A stretch of DNA of 64,000 nucleotides from Linum tenue (lineage: Eukaryota > Streptophyta > Magnoliopsida > Malpighiales > Linaceae). The translations under genes were made by a program, and so were the position numbers. The notes under the pieces are model-generated. The model ran no database searches and was not told the origin of the DNA. It saw only the letters and a list, made by a program, of their open reading frames with translations. This document shows positions 1 to 9,272 of the stretch, piece after piece. How positions within the stretch are numbered: position 1 is the first letter of the stretch; the number at the start of each line of letters is the position of its first letter. The DNA is taken from positions 13,417,475-13,481,474 of the forward strand of contig CAMGYJ010000008.1 of assembly GCA_946122785.1 (NCBI GenBank), written 5' to 3'.

Positions 1-119
1 TCTTGAAACATTGACGACAGAGTTGTGGCTTCTTCTCAACAATATCGCTTGATTCTATTTTTATAATAAATTTATTTTATATATATTACGTGGCCTAAAT
101 TAGCCATATTTTATTTATT

Positions 120-236
120 TTAATAGTAGCTAAACAAAACAGGGTTGACTTTGGCATAAACCATCCTACCAAAAGTACACACCCACTGCCAACTCCAGAG
201 ATCAAACCAAGCAAGCCATCCGTAAAGTCCATGACC
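120..236 (-). pseudogene. C-terminal tail fragment of a family W protein
   Basis: On the minus strand this stretch encodes the tryptophan-rich end of a family W protein (GWLAWFDLWSWQWVCTFGRM and following VYAK), ending in TAA at 120. Everything upstream of the tail is missing, because at about 237 the sequence switches to an LTR scrap in the other orientation. The 3' non-coding sequence of the same element continues to position 1 and off the window. It is therefore the 3' end of a minus-strand element broken by rearrangement. Confidence 0.75.
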
Positions 237-1406
237 AATCAGAGTTTCCACCGCGAAACATCAAATCAACATCGCCGGGAACGAACTCGGCTTACTTCTA
301 GTAAGGATTTACTTAAACTTGTGGCTAAAACAGTGGCGTTAGGGGCCAACAAATCTCATGTTGGTTCTCCTGTGAACACTATTGTTTTGAAGGACAGGAA
401 AGTTAGAGCGGTCTTGCGAAAGCCACAACAAAGAACAAAATTTAAACGTGTTCATAATAAGTTTCAGAAAATTAAGAAGAACAAGTGTGATATCTTGAAA
501 GATGACAAATTTTACCACATTCTTCAATCTAAGCCTCTAGGGGGGCATGCCATCCCAGCTCGTGGTAGATTGAAGGAGAAACAACATCGTGGATGGCAAA
601 GAAGTTGGCCACACCCACCCTGCTCTAGGAAAAATCAAACAATGGTTTCCTCAAATACTCTTCGGTGTGGGGATGGTAACCACGTAGAAAAATCTAATGC
701 CAACAAAGTTGGCATGACTCAACAGGATCGTTCACGTAAATCATCCCTGAAGTTTTTATTGAGTGGACAGGGGGGCAAGTTCGGTCAAGCACGACAGGGA
801 GTTGCAACACCAGTGCTTATGAGGAACAAGTCTGCTATGAATGGCGGATTGGGGGACAAGTACCATGGCCAACAAACTCCAGTCTCACGTAAGAGTTCAA
901 AAGATGCAAAGTTGTTGTATGATAAGTGCAAAGATCATGGTCGTGGTAAACAAAATACCAACACACGTGTTGAGGGAGCTTGTAAGTCTCGGTGCTCAAA
1001 CTCCCCACAACATTGTGAGAGGGTACAACTGACAAAACCGGACCAGTCTGAGCAGGCAATGCGGCATGGTCGACTTGGCAAGACGAAGATGCCAAAAAAT
1101 GTCAATGTCTTGCCGAGAGCAAAGAACACTAGTGATTTTTCATGCCATCGACCAAAAGTGATGGCTGAGGTGAAGCCTAATCGAGCTCGTGGGATTTCGA
1201 ACAAAGATGTTCGAGCTAGACGAGCTGAAAAGTTGAATTCCAGCACCGACTTCAAACCTTCTCAGTTGTGTGTGAAACCACCTGTGATGAGTCATGGTGT
1301 TCAAGGATGGCTTGTTTGGTTTGATCCGTGGAGTTGGCAGTGGGTGTGTACTTTTGGCAGGATGGTTTATGCCAAACCCTACCCTGTTTTGTGTAACTAC
1401 TATTAA
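231..1406 (+). pseudogene. Truncated family W Gag-like ORF with chimeric N-terminus
   Basis: The 391-codon frame is open, but its first 22 or so residues come from the antisense tail fragment and the LTR scrap. From about residue 23 it is identical or nearly so to residues 104-471 of the intact ORF at 41,245-42,660. The N-terminal coiled coil (about 100 residues) is lost. Retained are the basic middle, the KPLGGHAIPARGRLKEKQHR segment and the tryptophan-rich tail. Identity continues through the 3' non-coding DNA, so about 2.4 kb (300-2,703) is duplicated from the same source as 41,553-43,964. Without the normal start and without a primer site next to it, I regard it as a dead copy. Confidence 0.8.
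241..287 (+). repeat. 47-bp LTR U5 scrap
   Basis: This short piece matches the end of U5 in complete family W LTRs (for example about 36,156-36,205), starting at AGAGTTTCCACCGCGAAACA. It joins a minus-strand tail fragment to a plus-strand ORF body. No primer site follows it, so it is a rearrangement scrap, not a functional LTR end. Confidence 0.7.
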
Positions 1407-2695
1407 AATAAATATTGTGGCCAATTTAGACCACGTGGTACATATATATATATATTAAAAGGTAAAAAAAAAAAAAATCAACAACGCCGTTTTGCTGAAC
1501 CAGCCCTGCGGCAATTTGCTTGCGGGATTGGTGAGAATCACGAACAACCCTGATATAAAAAAAAAAATTCAGTTCTGCCGCAACAGCTCTGGCAGAAGGA
1601 AAAAAAAAAATTTGCAGTTCTGCCGCTGTTGCAAACAGCTCTGGCGGAAGTTAAAAAAAAAGATTATATAATAATAGGGCCGCCAACGGCCCTGATTAAA
1701 AGGAAAAGACGGACTCCCAACGCTGCGGCTGTTTCCAACAGCCCTGAAGAAAAAAAAAAAAGAGGTAATTTCGGCCACAACCGCGCCGATGAGAGAGAGA
1801 AAAATCGAAGCCGTTTGGAAGGAAAACAGCGTTGTCGGGACCGAGCTCTCCTTGTTTGAGAAGGAAGGGGAGTTTGGCCAAAGCAGAGGTGTTGCAGCGT
1901 ACTTTTATTTTATATCGAAGTTGGGTTGGATTTGTTTATAAGCTGACCACGCAAAGCTGCTAAGAAACACTCCTACCTTGTTGGCCGCATAATTGATTGG
2001 CTTGGAAAAATTGATCTTTGTAAAAGATTATAATTAATATTTTATTGGCCATCACCCAACCACAAACAGGTTTGTTTGGACGCAGCAACTTTGCAAATTT
2101 AAACAAAAAAAAATGTACAAGTGCAAAAGGAAAAGGAAGCTGCGTTGCACTTGTCGTGGCTGCAGCGTCACAAGAGGATTAAAGAAAAATCCTCAAAAGA
2201 GAGAAGCTGGCCAATTAAACAATGTTGGAGTTTGGCTGAAGCAATGGTGCGGCCACGGGATTGGTTCGGTGCGGGAAGGAAAGTAAACGAGGCTGCAGCC
2301 TTGTGCGTCCTCTATGTCACGTAAGAAGTAAAATAAATAATCGAAACACTAGTATTTTTTCGGAGAACAATGGCGTTGGCCGCACAACTGCGTAGCAAAT
2401 CCTTTTGGCTTAAATTAATTTTTAATTATAGCTAAAAGGAATATATTCGGCCAAGTTGATTCAACGAGTTTAGACCAAAACAACATATTTGGCCACAGCT
2501 TTGCAAGAGGAAAACAACATTACGACCCCGTTTCAAGTTTGTGAAGGAGTGCGTAAGGCCAGCACTGTTGGTAAGTGAATTCTGACCCACTAGCAATTTT
2601 GCTCAGTCTTGCTTCGGTTCTTAGAAATTTTAGGTTATTGGACTGTGTCAACAATTTGGTTCATAATTCTTATAAACCAAATTGTGGGGGGCATT
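1407..2695 (+). mobile_element. Family W 3' internal region (non-coding) with hairpin array and polypurine tract
   Basis: This 1.3 kb between ORF stop and LTR has no credible gene. It opens with a stop-proximal inverted repeat (GTGGCC...GACCAC, 1,421-1,438). An array of A-tracts alternating with GC-rich hairpins follows at about 1,463-1,765. Then comes sequence full of words such as AACGTTGTTT and GGCCAA. It ends with a hairpin (2,645-2,704) and the polypurine tract GTGGGGGGCATT (2,684-2,695). The same block recurs at 14,247-15,456 and 42,661-43,956. Confidence 0.8.
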
Positions 2696-2704
2696 TGTTG
2701 ACAC
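2645..2704 (+). other. Hairpin bracketing the polypurine tract
   Basis: GTGTCAACAATTTGGTT pairs with AACCAAATTG and, beyond the polypurine tract, with TGTTGACAC at the LTR tip. The purine run GTGGGGGGC sits in the interruption between the two stems. The structure is present at every polypurine tract in the window, with compensatory changes in divergent copies (see findings). Confidence 0.7.
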
Positions 2705-3864
2705 CTAAAATTAATGTGGCCTGAATTAAATGCCGCATTAATTAGTCTCGGCATTTAATTCGATACCGCGGGTAAAGAACGGTGTCGTTTGGAGTCGAGC
2801 GGTGTCGAGGAGAGTTAAAACGATACTGCGAAACAGAAAAACGGTACCGCAAGGAAGCTCAGCGGTACCGCAACACCGGAAACGACACCGCTGGCCGAAA
2901 ATAAAAAAGGGCCGCGCGTGGGTATTGGAGAAGGAGTTTTCTCTAATTAATTATTATTTTTTCCTTGTTGGATTGGGAGAAGCGGCACCGAGGAGAGCTA
3001 AAACGGTGCCGCGGAATTAAAAACGGTACCGCGAGGAAGCCCAACGGTACCGCTATACTAGCAAACGACAGTGTTTAATAATAAACAGTGTCGGGGAAGA
3101 AAAAAACAAACGAAGCTGGTTGGGAAAGAAAACGACACGACAAGGCTGGAAGCGGAGTCGTTTAATATTAAAACGATGTCGCGGGTAGAATCAAGCGGAG
3201 CTGTTTGGGAAAGGAAACGACATCGCGGGATCATGAAAACAACTCACGTAAAGTTCACGCGAAGCAGTTTGAGGAGCGAAGCGGTTGAGACACGTGGGAT
3301 TTCAGGACGGGGCAGTTGAGGAAGCAGTTCTACAGAGCGTGAAGACTACGAAGTTGGTTTTAGATAAAATCAACCCTGCAAGGAGAGAGAGGGGAAACCA
3401 AAAATCAACACAGAAACACATCTGTCAAACTTTACCTTTTCTCTGTAACTCCTTTGCGGAGCTCTCCTTCCAGGAAGGATCTCCATAGTCATAGTCGTAG
3501 CGTAGTCGCGGAGCTCTCCACAGGAATCTCCATAGGAGTAGTCGTAACGTAGATTCCTCAAAAACTCAAACACCCTCGTTCGAACGTAGTTTGGAGAGGT
3601 GCGAACCGTAGTAACGGTCGCGTTGGTTAGAAGTCAGAGGTGCACCGATCAGATCAACACCGCCTGGCGGTGGATATTTGACGGTCACGTTGATTTCACC
3701 ATTTAGAGGTGCATCGATCAAATCAACGGCGCCGACATTCGGCGGCGGATATTTGACGGTCGTCTCGATTTCATCTATCAGCGGTGCATCCGATCAGCGG
3801 CACCGCAAGAGTTTCCACCGTGAAACATCAAATCAACATCGCCGGAAACGAATTCGGCACCGCC
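2696..3864 (+). repeat. Family W LTR, plus strand, U5 end lost
   Basis: The LTR starts TGTTGACACCTAAAATTAAT directly after the polypurine tract, as a 3' LTR should. U3 carries many CGGTACCG-like palindromes, then a G-box CACGTG at 3,291 and a TATA-like GATAAAA near 3,363. The leader repeats (unit about 85 bp) lie at 3,632-3,790. It stops about 60 bp short of the usual ...GAGGAAACA end and meets an inverted LTR at the palindrome centre. No target-site duplication can be read. Confidence 0.8.
3291..3296 (+). promoter_or_regulatory. G-box (CACGTG) in LTR U3
   Basis: The core sits in GAGACACGTGGGAT, which fits the plant ABRE/G-box consensus for bZIP and bHLH factors. It recurs about 70-110 bp before a TATA-like A-rich box in almost every plus LTR (16,052, 19,748, 24,206, 34,821, 35,757). 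In the copy at 53,416 it reads CACGCG. The position suggests a promoter element; activity is inferred. Confidence 0.5.
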
Positions 3865-3928
3865 GGTGCCGAATTCGTTTCCGGCGATGTTGATTTAATA
3901 TTTCACGGTGGAAACTCTTGCGGTGCCG
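3799..3928. repeat. Head-to-head palindrome of two LTR ends
   Basis: Two U5 ends meet tail to tail around 3,863. Each arm is about 65 bp, from GCACCGCAAGAGTTTCCACC to its complement, with only a few mismatches. It marks the boundary between the plus LTR (2,696-3,864) and a minus LTR fragment. It could extrude as a hairpin or reflect a fold-back joining event. Confidence 0.8.
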
Positions 3929-4255
3929 ATTGAACGGATGCACCACTATCTTCTGACCAAATACCACCGCCGGCGTGCCAAACGACGATGTTGATTTGAT
4001 CGAATTGATGCGCCACTGACTTCTAATCAAGACGACTGTGACTAAGGTTCACACCTCTCCAAACTACGTTCGAACGAGGGTGTTTGAGTTTTTGAGGAAT
4101 CTACGTTACGACTACTCCTATGGAGATTCCTGTGGAGAGCTCCGCGACTACGACTAAGACTACAACTATGGAGATCCTTCCTGGAAGGAGAGCTCCGCTA
4201 AGGAGTTACAGAGAAAAGGTAAAGTTTGAACAGAGTTGATCTGTGTTGATTTTTG
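3865..4255 (-). repeat. Minus-strand LTR fragment (R-U5)
   Basis: Read on the minus strand this is the R and U5 part of a family W LTR. It contains the tRNA-Arg-like GATTAGAAGTCA segment (about 4,008-4,019) and the TTCGAACGTAGTTTGG leader motif. It is joined without a primer site to a family W ORF at about 4,256, inside the LTR leader. Confidence 0.75.
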
Positions 4256-5123
4256 GTTCCCCCAATCCGCCACTCATGACCGACTTGTTCCTCATAAGCA
4301 CTGGTGTTGCAACTCTCTGTCGTGCTTGACCGAACTTGCCCCCCAGTCCACTCAATGACAACTTCGGGGATGATTTACGTGAACGATCCTGTTGAGTCAT
4401 GCCAACTTTGTTGGCATTAGATTTTTCTACGTGGTTACCATCCCCACACCGAAGAGTATTTGAGGAAACCATTGTCTGATTTTTCCTAGAGCAGAGTGGG
4501 TGTGGCAAACTTCTTTGCCACCCACGATGTTGTTTCTTCTTCAATCTACCACGAGCTGGGATGTCATGCCCCCCTAGCGGCTTAGATTGAAGAATGTGGT
4601 AAAATTTGTCATCTTTCAAGATATCACACTTGTTCTTCCTAATTTTCTGAAACTTATTATAAACACGTTTAAATTTTGTTCTTTGTTGTGGCTTTCGCAA
4701 GACCGCTCTAACTTTCCTGTCCTTCAAAACAATAGTGTTCACAGGAGAACCAACATGAGATTTGCTGGCCCCTAACGCCACTGTTTTAGCCACAAGTTTA
4801 AGTGAATCCTTATTGGCAATACCGGAAACATGTTCATCTATCATCTCAAAAAATTTATCCATATGTCTTCCAAGAGAATCACAAGGCTTATTTAAAGAGA
4901 TAAAATAGAGATTTACCTGCCGGTAATACTCCTCTACAGATCGACGAAGAGACAGGAGTGCAACGTGCCCATCGATGCTCGACATGGATTGTGGCCACTC
5001 CTTCATCCAACCGATATGTCTATCTGCCTCCTCTGCTCGGTCAACTTCAATGCCGACCACACGCTCCACCTTCTCAGATTCTTGTGGAAGATCAACGTTG
5101 TGTTTTCCATGCCGCAGAGCCAT
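4206..5123 (-). pseudogene. 3'-truncated family W Gag-like ORF
   Basis: The minus-strand frame starts with the canonical ATG of the family (MALRHGKHNVDLPQES), 20 bp after a primer site at 5,144-5,161. It matches the intact 471-residue proteins to about residue 288 (SGGLG). It then runs into inverted LTR leader sequence and stops after 17 unrelated residues. The tryptophan-rich tail is missing. It is closest to the copy at 49,727-51,142 (shared GASKSHV and HDIPARGRLKKKQHR). Confidence 0.8.
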
Positions 5124-5143
5124 ATTTCACTTCAAACACACGG

Positions 5144-5161
5144 GTCCCACCAGGTGTGCCA
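5144..5161 (-). other. Primer binding site (tRNA-Arg type)
   Basis: On the minus strand this reads TGGCACACCTGGTGGGAC, three bases inside the LTR terminus AAACA. It belongs to the truncated W ORF that follows at 5,123. Longer versions of the same site elsewhere identify the primer as tRNA-Arg(UCU)-like. Confidence 0.8.
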
Positions 5162-5164
5162 AAA

Positions 5165-7298
5165 TGTTTCCCCGAAAAAACCAAATGCCACCGCCGGTGC
5201 CGAATTCGTTCCCGGCGATGTTGATTTGATGTTTCGCGGTGGAAACTCTCGCGGTGCCGTTTGATCGAATGCACCGCTAATTGCTGAAATCGAGACGACC
5301 GTCAAATATCCGCCGCCGAATGTCGGCGCCGTTGATTTGATCGATGCACCTCTAATGGTGAAATCAACGTCAAGAAAAACACAAAAACACACGTCAATCA
5401 CAACCGTCAAATATCCGCCGCCGGTGTCGGCGCCGTTGATTTGATCGATTAAAATAGAAACAAAGACGATCGTCAAATGGCCGCCGCCGGTGTCGGCGTC
5501 GTTGATTTGATCGATACACCTTTGACTTCTAATCAAACAACTGTTATTCGGTTCAACACCTCTCCAAACTACGTTCGAACGAGGGTGTTCGAATAAACAG
5601 AAAATCGAACCAGGAGTGTTCTAAGTTACGTTACCTCTACTCCTATGGAGGTTCCTCTGGAGAGCTCCGCGACTACGACTACAAGCTACGATCTACGACT
5701 CTGCAAAGGAGTTCTTTGACAGAGCGGTTCTACGAAACTAGAGAGAAAAAGGATAATTCTGCAATGGTGCAGTTGTGATTTGATTTTGCCGTCCTGAGCT
5801 TCTCTCTCTTCCCAATCTTTATACTTTGCACTTCTCCCCGTCGTAGTAACTGCCTTGGCGCCTTTGTCTCCCACGTCTTCATTCCTGTCAACCGTGCAGG
5901 TAACTTCCTCCTTGTTGCGTGATAATCACGTGCCCTCGAAACCGCTCTTGCTTTGCAGAAACTTGGCGCAACGACTTACAACCTTGTCCATGTAACGATG
6001 ACGTTTCACCAATACCACGACATCGCCTTTCACCAACCGCTGCCGTTTTATAATCCAACTCAACTGCCCCGACCCGGTTTAACCAACGATATTGTTAGTC
6101 CATCAAACAACGTCGTTCTCTAGTCTTGCGCCGTCGTTGGGCTTGGCGGGCCACCTTTGGCCGAGCTCTTAACCACTGCGATATCGTTTTAAATCAAACG
6201 ATATCGTTTATGATACCGCGATGTCGTTGATACCTCCTGCGACATCGTTTAATCTTTCCGCGACATCGTTTTTCACTAATCGATGCCGACCTTGAACTGC
6301 TCCGCCCCGGTCCCATCAAACAATGTCGTTTTCATTCCACGACATTGTTCTCTACCAACGGTACCGTTTTTCTTGTCTTGCGGTGTCGTTGAGCTTGCCG
6401 GGCCACTCGCCAAAATCCAAACCATCGTGGTATGGTTTTTAACAAAACGACAACGCTTAGTAATACTACGGCGTTGTTGATGCCTTAAACGGTGTCGTTT
6501 TACTTCTCCGCGGCATCGTATTAAACGATACCGTCTAAAAGAATAATAAAATACTAATTAATTAAACTTGCCCTCATTGTTAACTCGCCGTCAAACTCTC
6601 ACCCCGGCGTCGTTCTCAGTTAAACAACGCTATTTCCTTGTCCCGCGGTGTCGTTTCTTCCTCTTGCGGCATCGTTTTCAACTAAACGCCACCGGGCTAA
6701 AAAGTCATTAAAACATTAATTAATTAATCCGGCCATCACTAGCTATGGCCAACGACATCGCTAGCGCCACCACAGCTCCGATTGTTTTTCCTTTTTGCGA
6801 CATTGTTTGTTATTTTAAACACTGTCGTTTGCCTATCCACGGCACCGTTGGGATTACTCGCGGTACCGTTTTTAACTCTCCACCAACAAGGAACAAAAAT
6901 ATTAATTAATTAAAAACAACACTCCTTCTCCAACAAAAAACCACACGCGCGGCCCTTGTTTTTTATTTTCGACAAGCGGTGCCGTTTCCAGTGCCGCGGT
7001 ACCGTTTTAACTCTCCGCGGTACCGTTTTTACTCCTCCAACAAGGAATAAAAATAATAATTAAATAATCACAACTCCTCCTCACCCTTCATTAAAAGAGC
7101 GGCCTCTTTATTTTCGGCCTGCGGTGTCGTTTCCGGTGTTGCGGTACCGGTTCGGCCTCCTTGCGGTACCGGTGAGTTCCCTTGCGGTACCGTTTTAACT
7201 CCAAACGATACCGTTTTTTACCCCACGATATCGAATTACATGCCGAGACTAATTAATGCGGCATTTAATCCCGGCCAAATTAATTTTAGGTGTCAACA
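5165..7298 (-). repeat. Chimeric LTR: family W U5 on a family G LTR
   Basis: Read on the minus strand, 7,298 to about 5,371 is a family G LTR (U3, R and most of U5). From 5,370 to 5,165 it is a family W U5 that ends in the LTR terminus and primer site for the W fragment. It serves as the 3' LTR of G copy 1 and the 5' LTR of that fragment. The switch lies at the start of AAGAAAAACACAAAAACAC (5,374) and replaces the normal 60-bp end of the G LTR. Confidence 0.75.
5817..5823 (-). promoter_or_regulatory. TATA box of the family G LTR
   Basis: The minus strand reads AAGTATAAAGATTGG, a good plant TATA box. A G-box CACGTG lies about 105 bp upstream (5,927-5,932). The same pair recurs at 25,200/25,310 and 33,055/33,165. 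The start of transcription, and so the U3/R border, should lie about 30 bp downstream, which leaves a long R-U5 leader. Confidence 0.55.
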
Positions 7299-7348
7299 AA
7301 TGCCCCCACAATTTGGTTTATAAGAATTATGAACCAAATTGTTGACAC
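7290..7348 (-). other. Polypurine-tract hairpin of G copy 1
   Basis: On the minus strand: GTGTCAACAATTTGGTT, a loop, AACCAAATTG, the purine run GTGGGGGC, then TGTTGACAC at the LTR tip. It has the same architecture as in family W, with one G fewer in the purine run. Confidence 0.7.
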
Positions 7349-9042
7349 AATAAATCATATCACCTAAAATATTTGCCAACTACGAACCTCACCGCCTCGT
7401 CAAGGAGGACCTATGGCTGCCATATTCCTATGATTAATTTCAATTAACACCAAGTTCGCCTAATGGATGAAGCTGATTTCCCATGGAATTCTAGGTCGCC
7501 CAAGACAGTGGCTCTCCTTTGTTATTGGTCCACTACTTTATATGGCCAACTCATACTCGTTTTCACAGCACTGAAGCAAGCTACCAGACAAGATCCATAA
7601 TGCCCCGAAGTTGGCTCACAATTTTGTTTGGAGAAAACGACGTGCGTTTTAGTTCCCTTCCACAAACCCGCAACATTGCTGAGCCAGAAGGAGGGAAGAA
7701 AAATAAATAAATCAACAACACTGCCGGGGCTTCGCGAATAACCAAATCGCGGCGTTGTGCTACTCTCGCAACACTGCGGCCCATCGCAACACCGCTGTCT
7801 TGGCTCAAAAAGATATGTTAGTTATTATAATATACTTGTTATTTATAAAATAAAACCAACAGACTTGGCTTTTGTCATAGTTGGCCTTAACAGCTCGGTG
7901 CCGATAGTGTTCCTACACAGCTCCGTTTTTGATTTTTTTCTTCACTGCTGTTTTGGCCGCATACTCTCTCTCTCTTTTTTTTTTTTTTTTAACACTGCTG
8001 CTCCTCTCGGAACAGACCTGGCGGTGGCAGCCCTCTTCCTGCAAAGATACGAACATGCTTCTCTATTGAGGTCCGAACTTCTCTCTTTTTCCCCTTTTTT
8101 TATTATATATTTTTTTTCAATGCTACTGTGATCTTTCAAACCTCTACAACTGTGATGTTTGGTCAAACCAACCTTGATTTGGTTTTATTTCCACCTTGCA
8201 CGATGGCCAAAACAACTCTGTCGTACCACAATACGGTTCCTTCAACACTGCTACATTTGGATTTATGATGTTCAACTCTAAAACAAAGTTGCAACCCATC
8301 AACGTGGCAGCTAGTGCCACAGAGTTGTTTGAACTTCTTTTCCCGCAACGTTGCGACAAACCTCCACACCATGAGGAATTAAACAACGTTGTTTTCCTCA
8401 GCAAAGCTGTTCCTCCAAAAACAGCTTCTCTTTTTTTTTTTTTTTTTTTTTTTAAACAACTTTGCTTCCCGACCATGTATTTTATTACTTTCGGGCAAGG
8501 ATGTAGCCCATTTTTCCTGTGTTGTGGCCCAAAATAATGTTGCTAGAAAGAAAACAATCAACACAACTTAATCCAACGACCATGATTGGTCATTTTTTTT
8601 ACCGCAATAGTGTTACTTCTTCCACATGGCCGTAAAGCTATTTCTTACAAATCGGCTTCGATTTTTCAACAGTATTGTTCCAACAACATATTTTGGCCAA
8701 GTGCTATGTTTGGTCCTTCTTTCCTGATTAACCATTATAAAAAAAAATGAAAATTTAAGCCACATTTAATTCTTTGTCGATACTGTGACTATCTCGACAA
8801 CAAAGTAACCGACGGACCATATTTAACAACTCTGGCCAAAAGAAAAAATCGTTTAGCCAACACAAACATACACCAACGGCCTTGATTATGTTAATGCAAT
8901 GCCGATAGTCTAAGTAGCTCAGTTACTCATGAATCCAAAATAAAAAGTGATAATTGGCTAAACAACATGATTGCAACATATCCATGCAATATTTCATGAC
9001 ATGCATACGTAAAAAAAACTTTGTAGCCATTCAGAAGCATAG
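7299..9042 (-). mobile_element. Family G 3' internal region, non-coding
   Basis: This 1.7 kb lies between the Gag-protease region and the 3' LTR where reverse transcriptase, RNase H and integrase would be expected. I see no domain of these enzymes on either strand. It holds T-rich runs (about 7,975-7,990 and 8,432-8,452), AACGTTG-type words and, at its end, the polypurine tract and hairpin at 7,290-7,348. The copy at 26,681-28,420 is almost identical. Confidence 0.8.
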
Positions 9043-9272
9043 TTAACCCGTACCTGTCAGACTCCTGCAAACTGGCACTATGAAACTTGAATGTGGCTCC
9101 TCCTTCGCGTCAAGGTTGATTTCTTCCACAATGTCGCATGCATCACCACTACTTCCTCTCCTAATTTGTTACTCGCATCCTCGCCGTTGATCGGCAACCC
9201 CTCCAGCAAGGCCGTGATTTCGGCCTTCTCCACCCTCTCTTGAGGTGGCTTACTCAAATTTTGGTGGACCAC
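9043..9272 (-). pseudogene. Relic of the protease-RT linker, frameshifted
   Basis: Immediately after the Gag-protease stop, a second frame continues for about 45 residues (KPPQERVEKAEITALLEGL). A third frame (9,135 to 9,043) then reads DIVEEINLDAKEEPHSS and ends in TAA. The motif EEIN(L)..EE.P resembles the linker just before the reverse transcriptase of plant Tat/Athila-type polyproteins. This suggests the ancestor was a full gag-pol element whose RT-integrase part was deleted here, with two small frame changes before the break. Copy 2 has the same state at 28,421-28,650, so the damage predates the duplication. Confidence 0.5.

Noticed and set aside
2764..3060. Regularly spaced 8-bp palindromes, looking like a CRISPR-type or operator array
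   Set aside because: Spacing is irregular, the words are degenerate, spacers are not unique, and they lie inside plant LTR U3 regions.
7299..9042. Hidden reverse transcriptase or integrase in the 3' internal regions
   Set aside because: I looked on both strands for the YxDD, HHCC and DDE contexts in all internal regions and saw none. The region is made of short repeated words.
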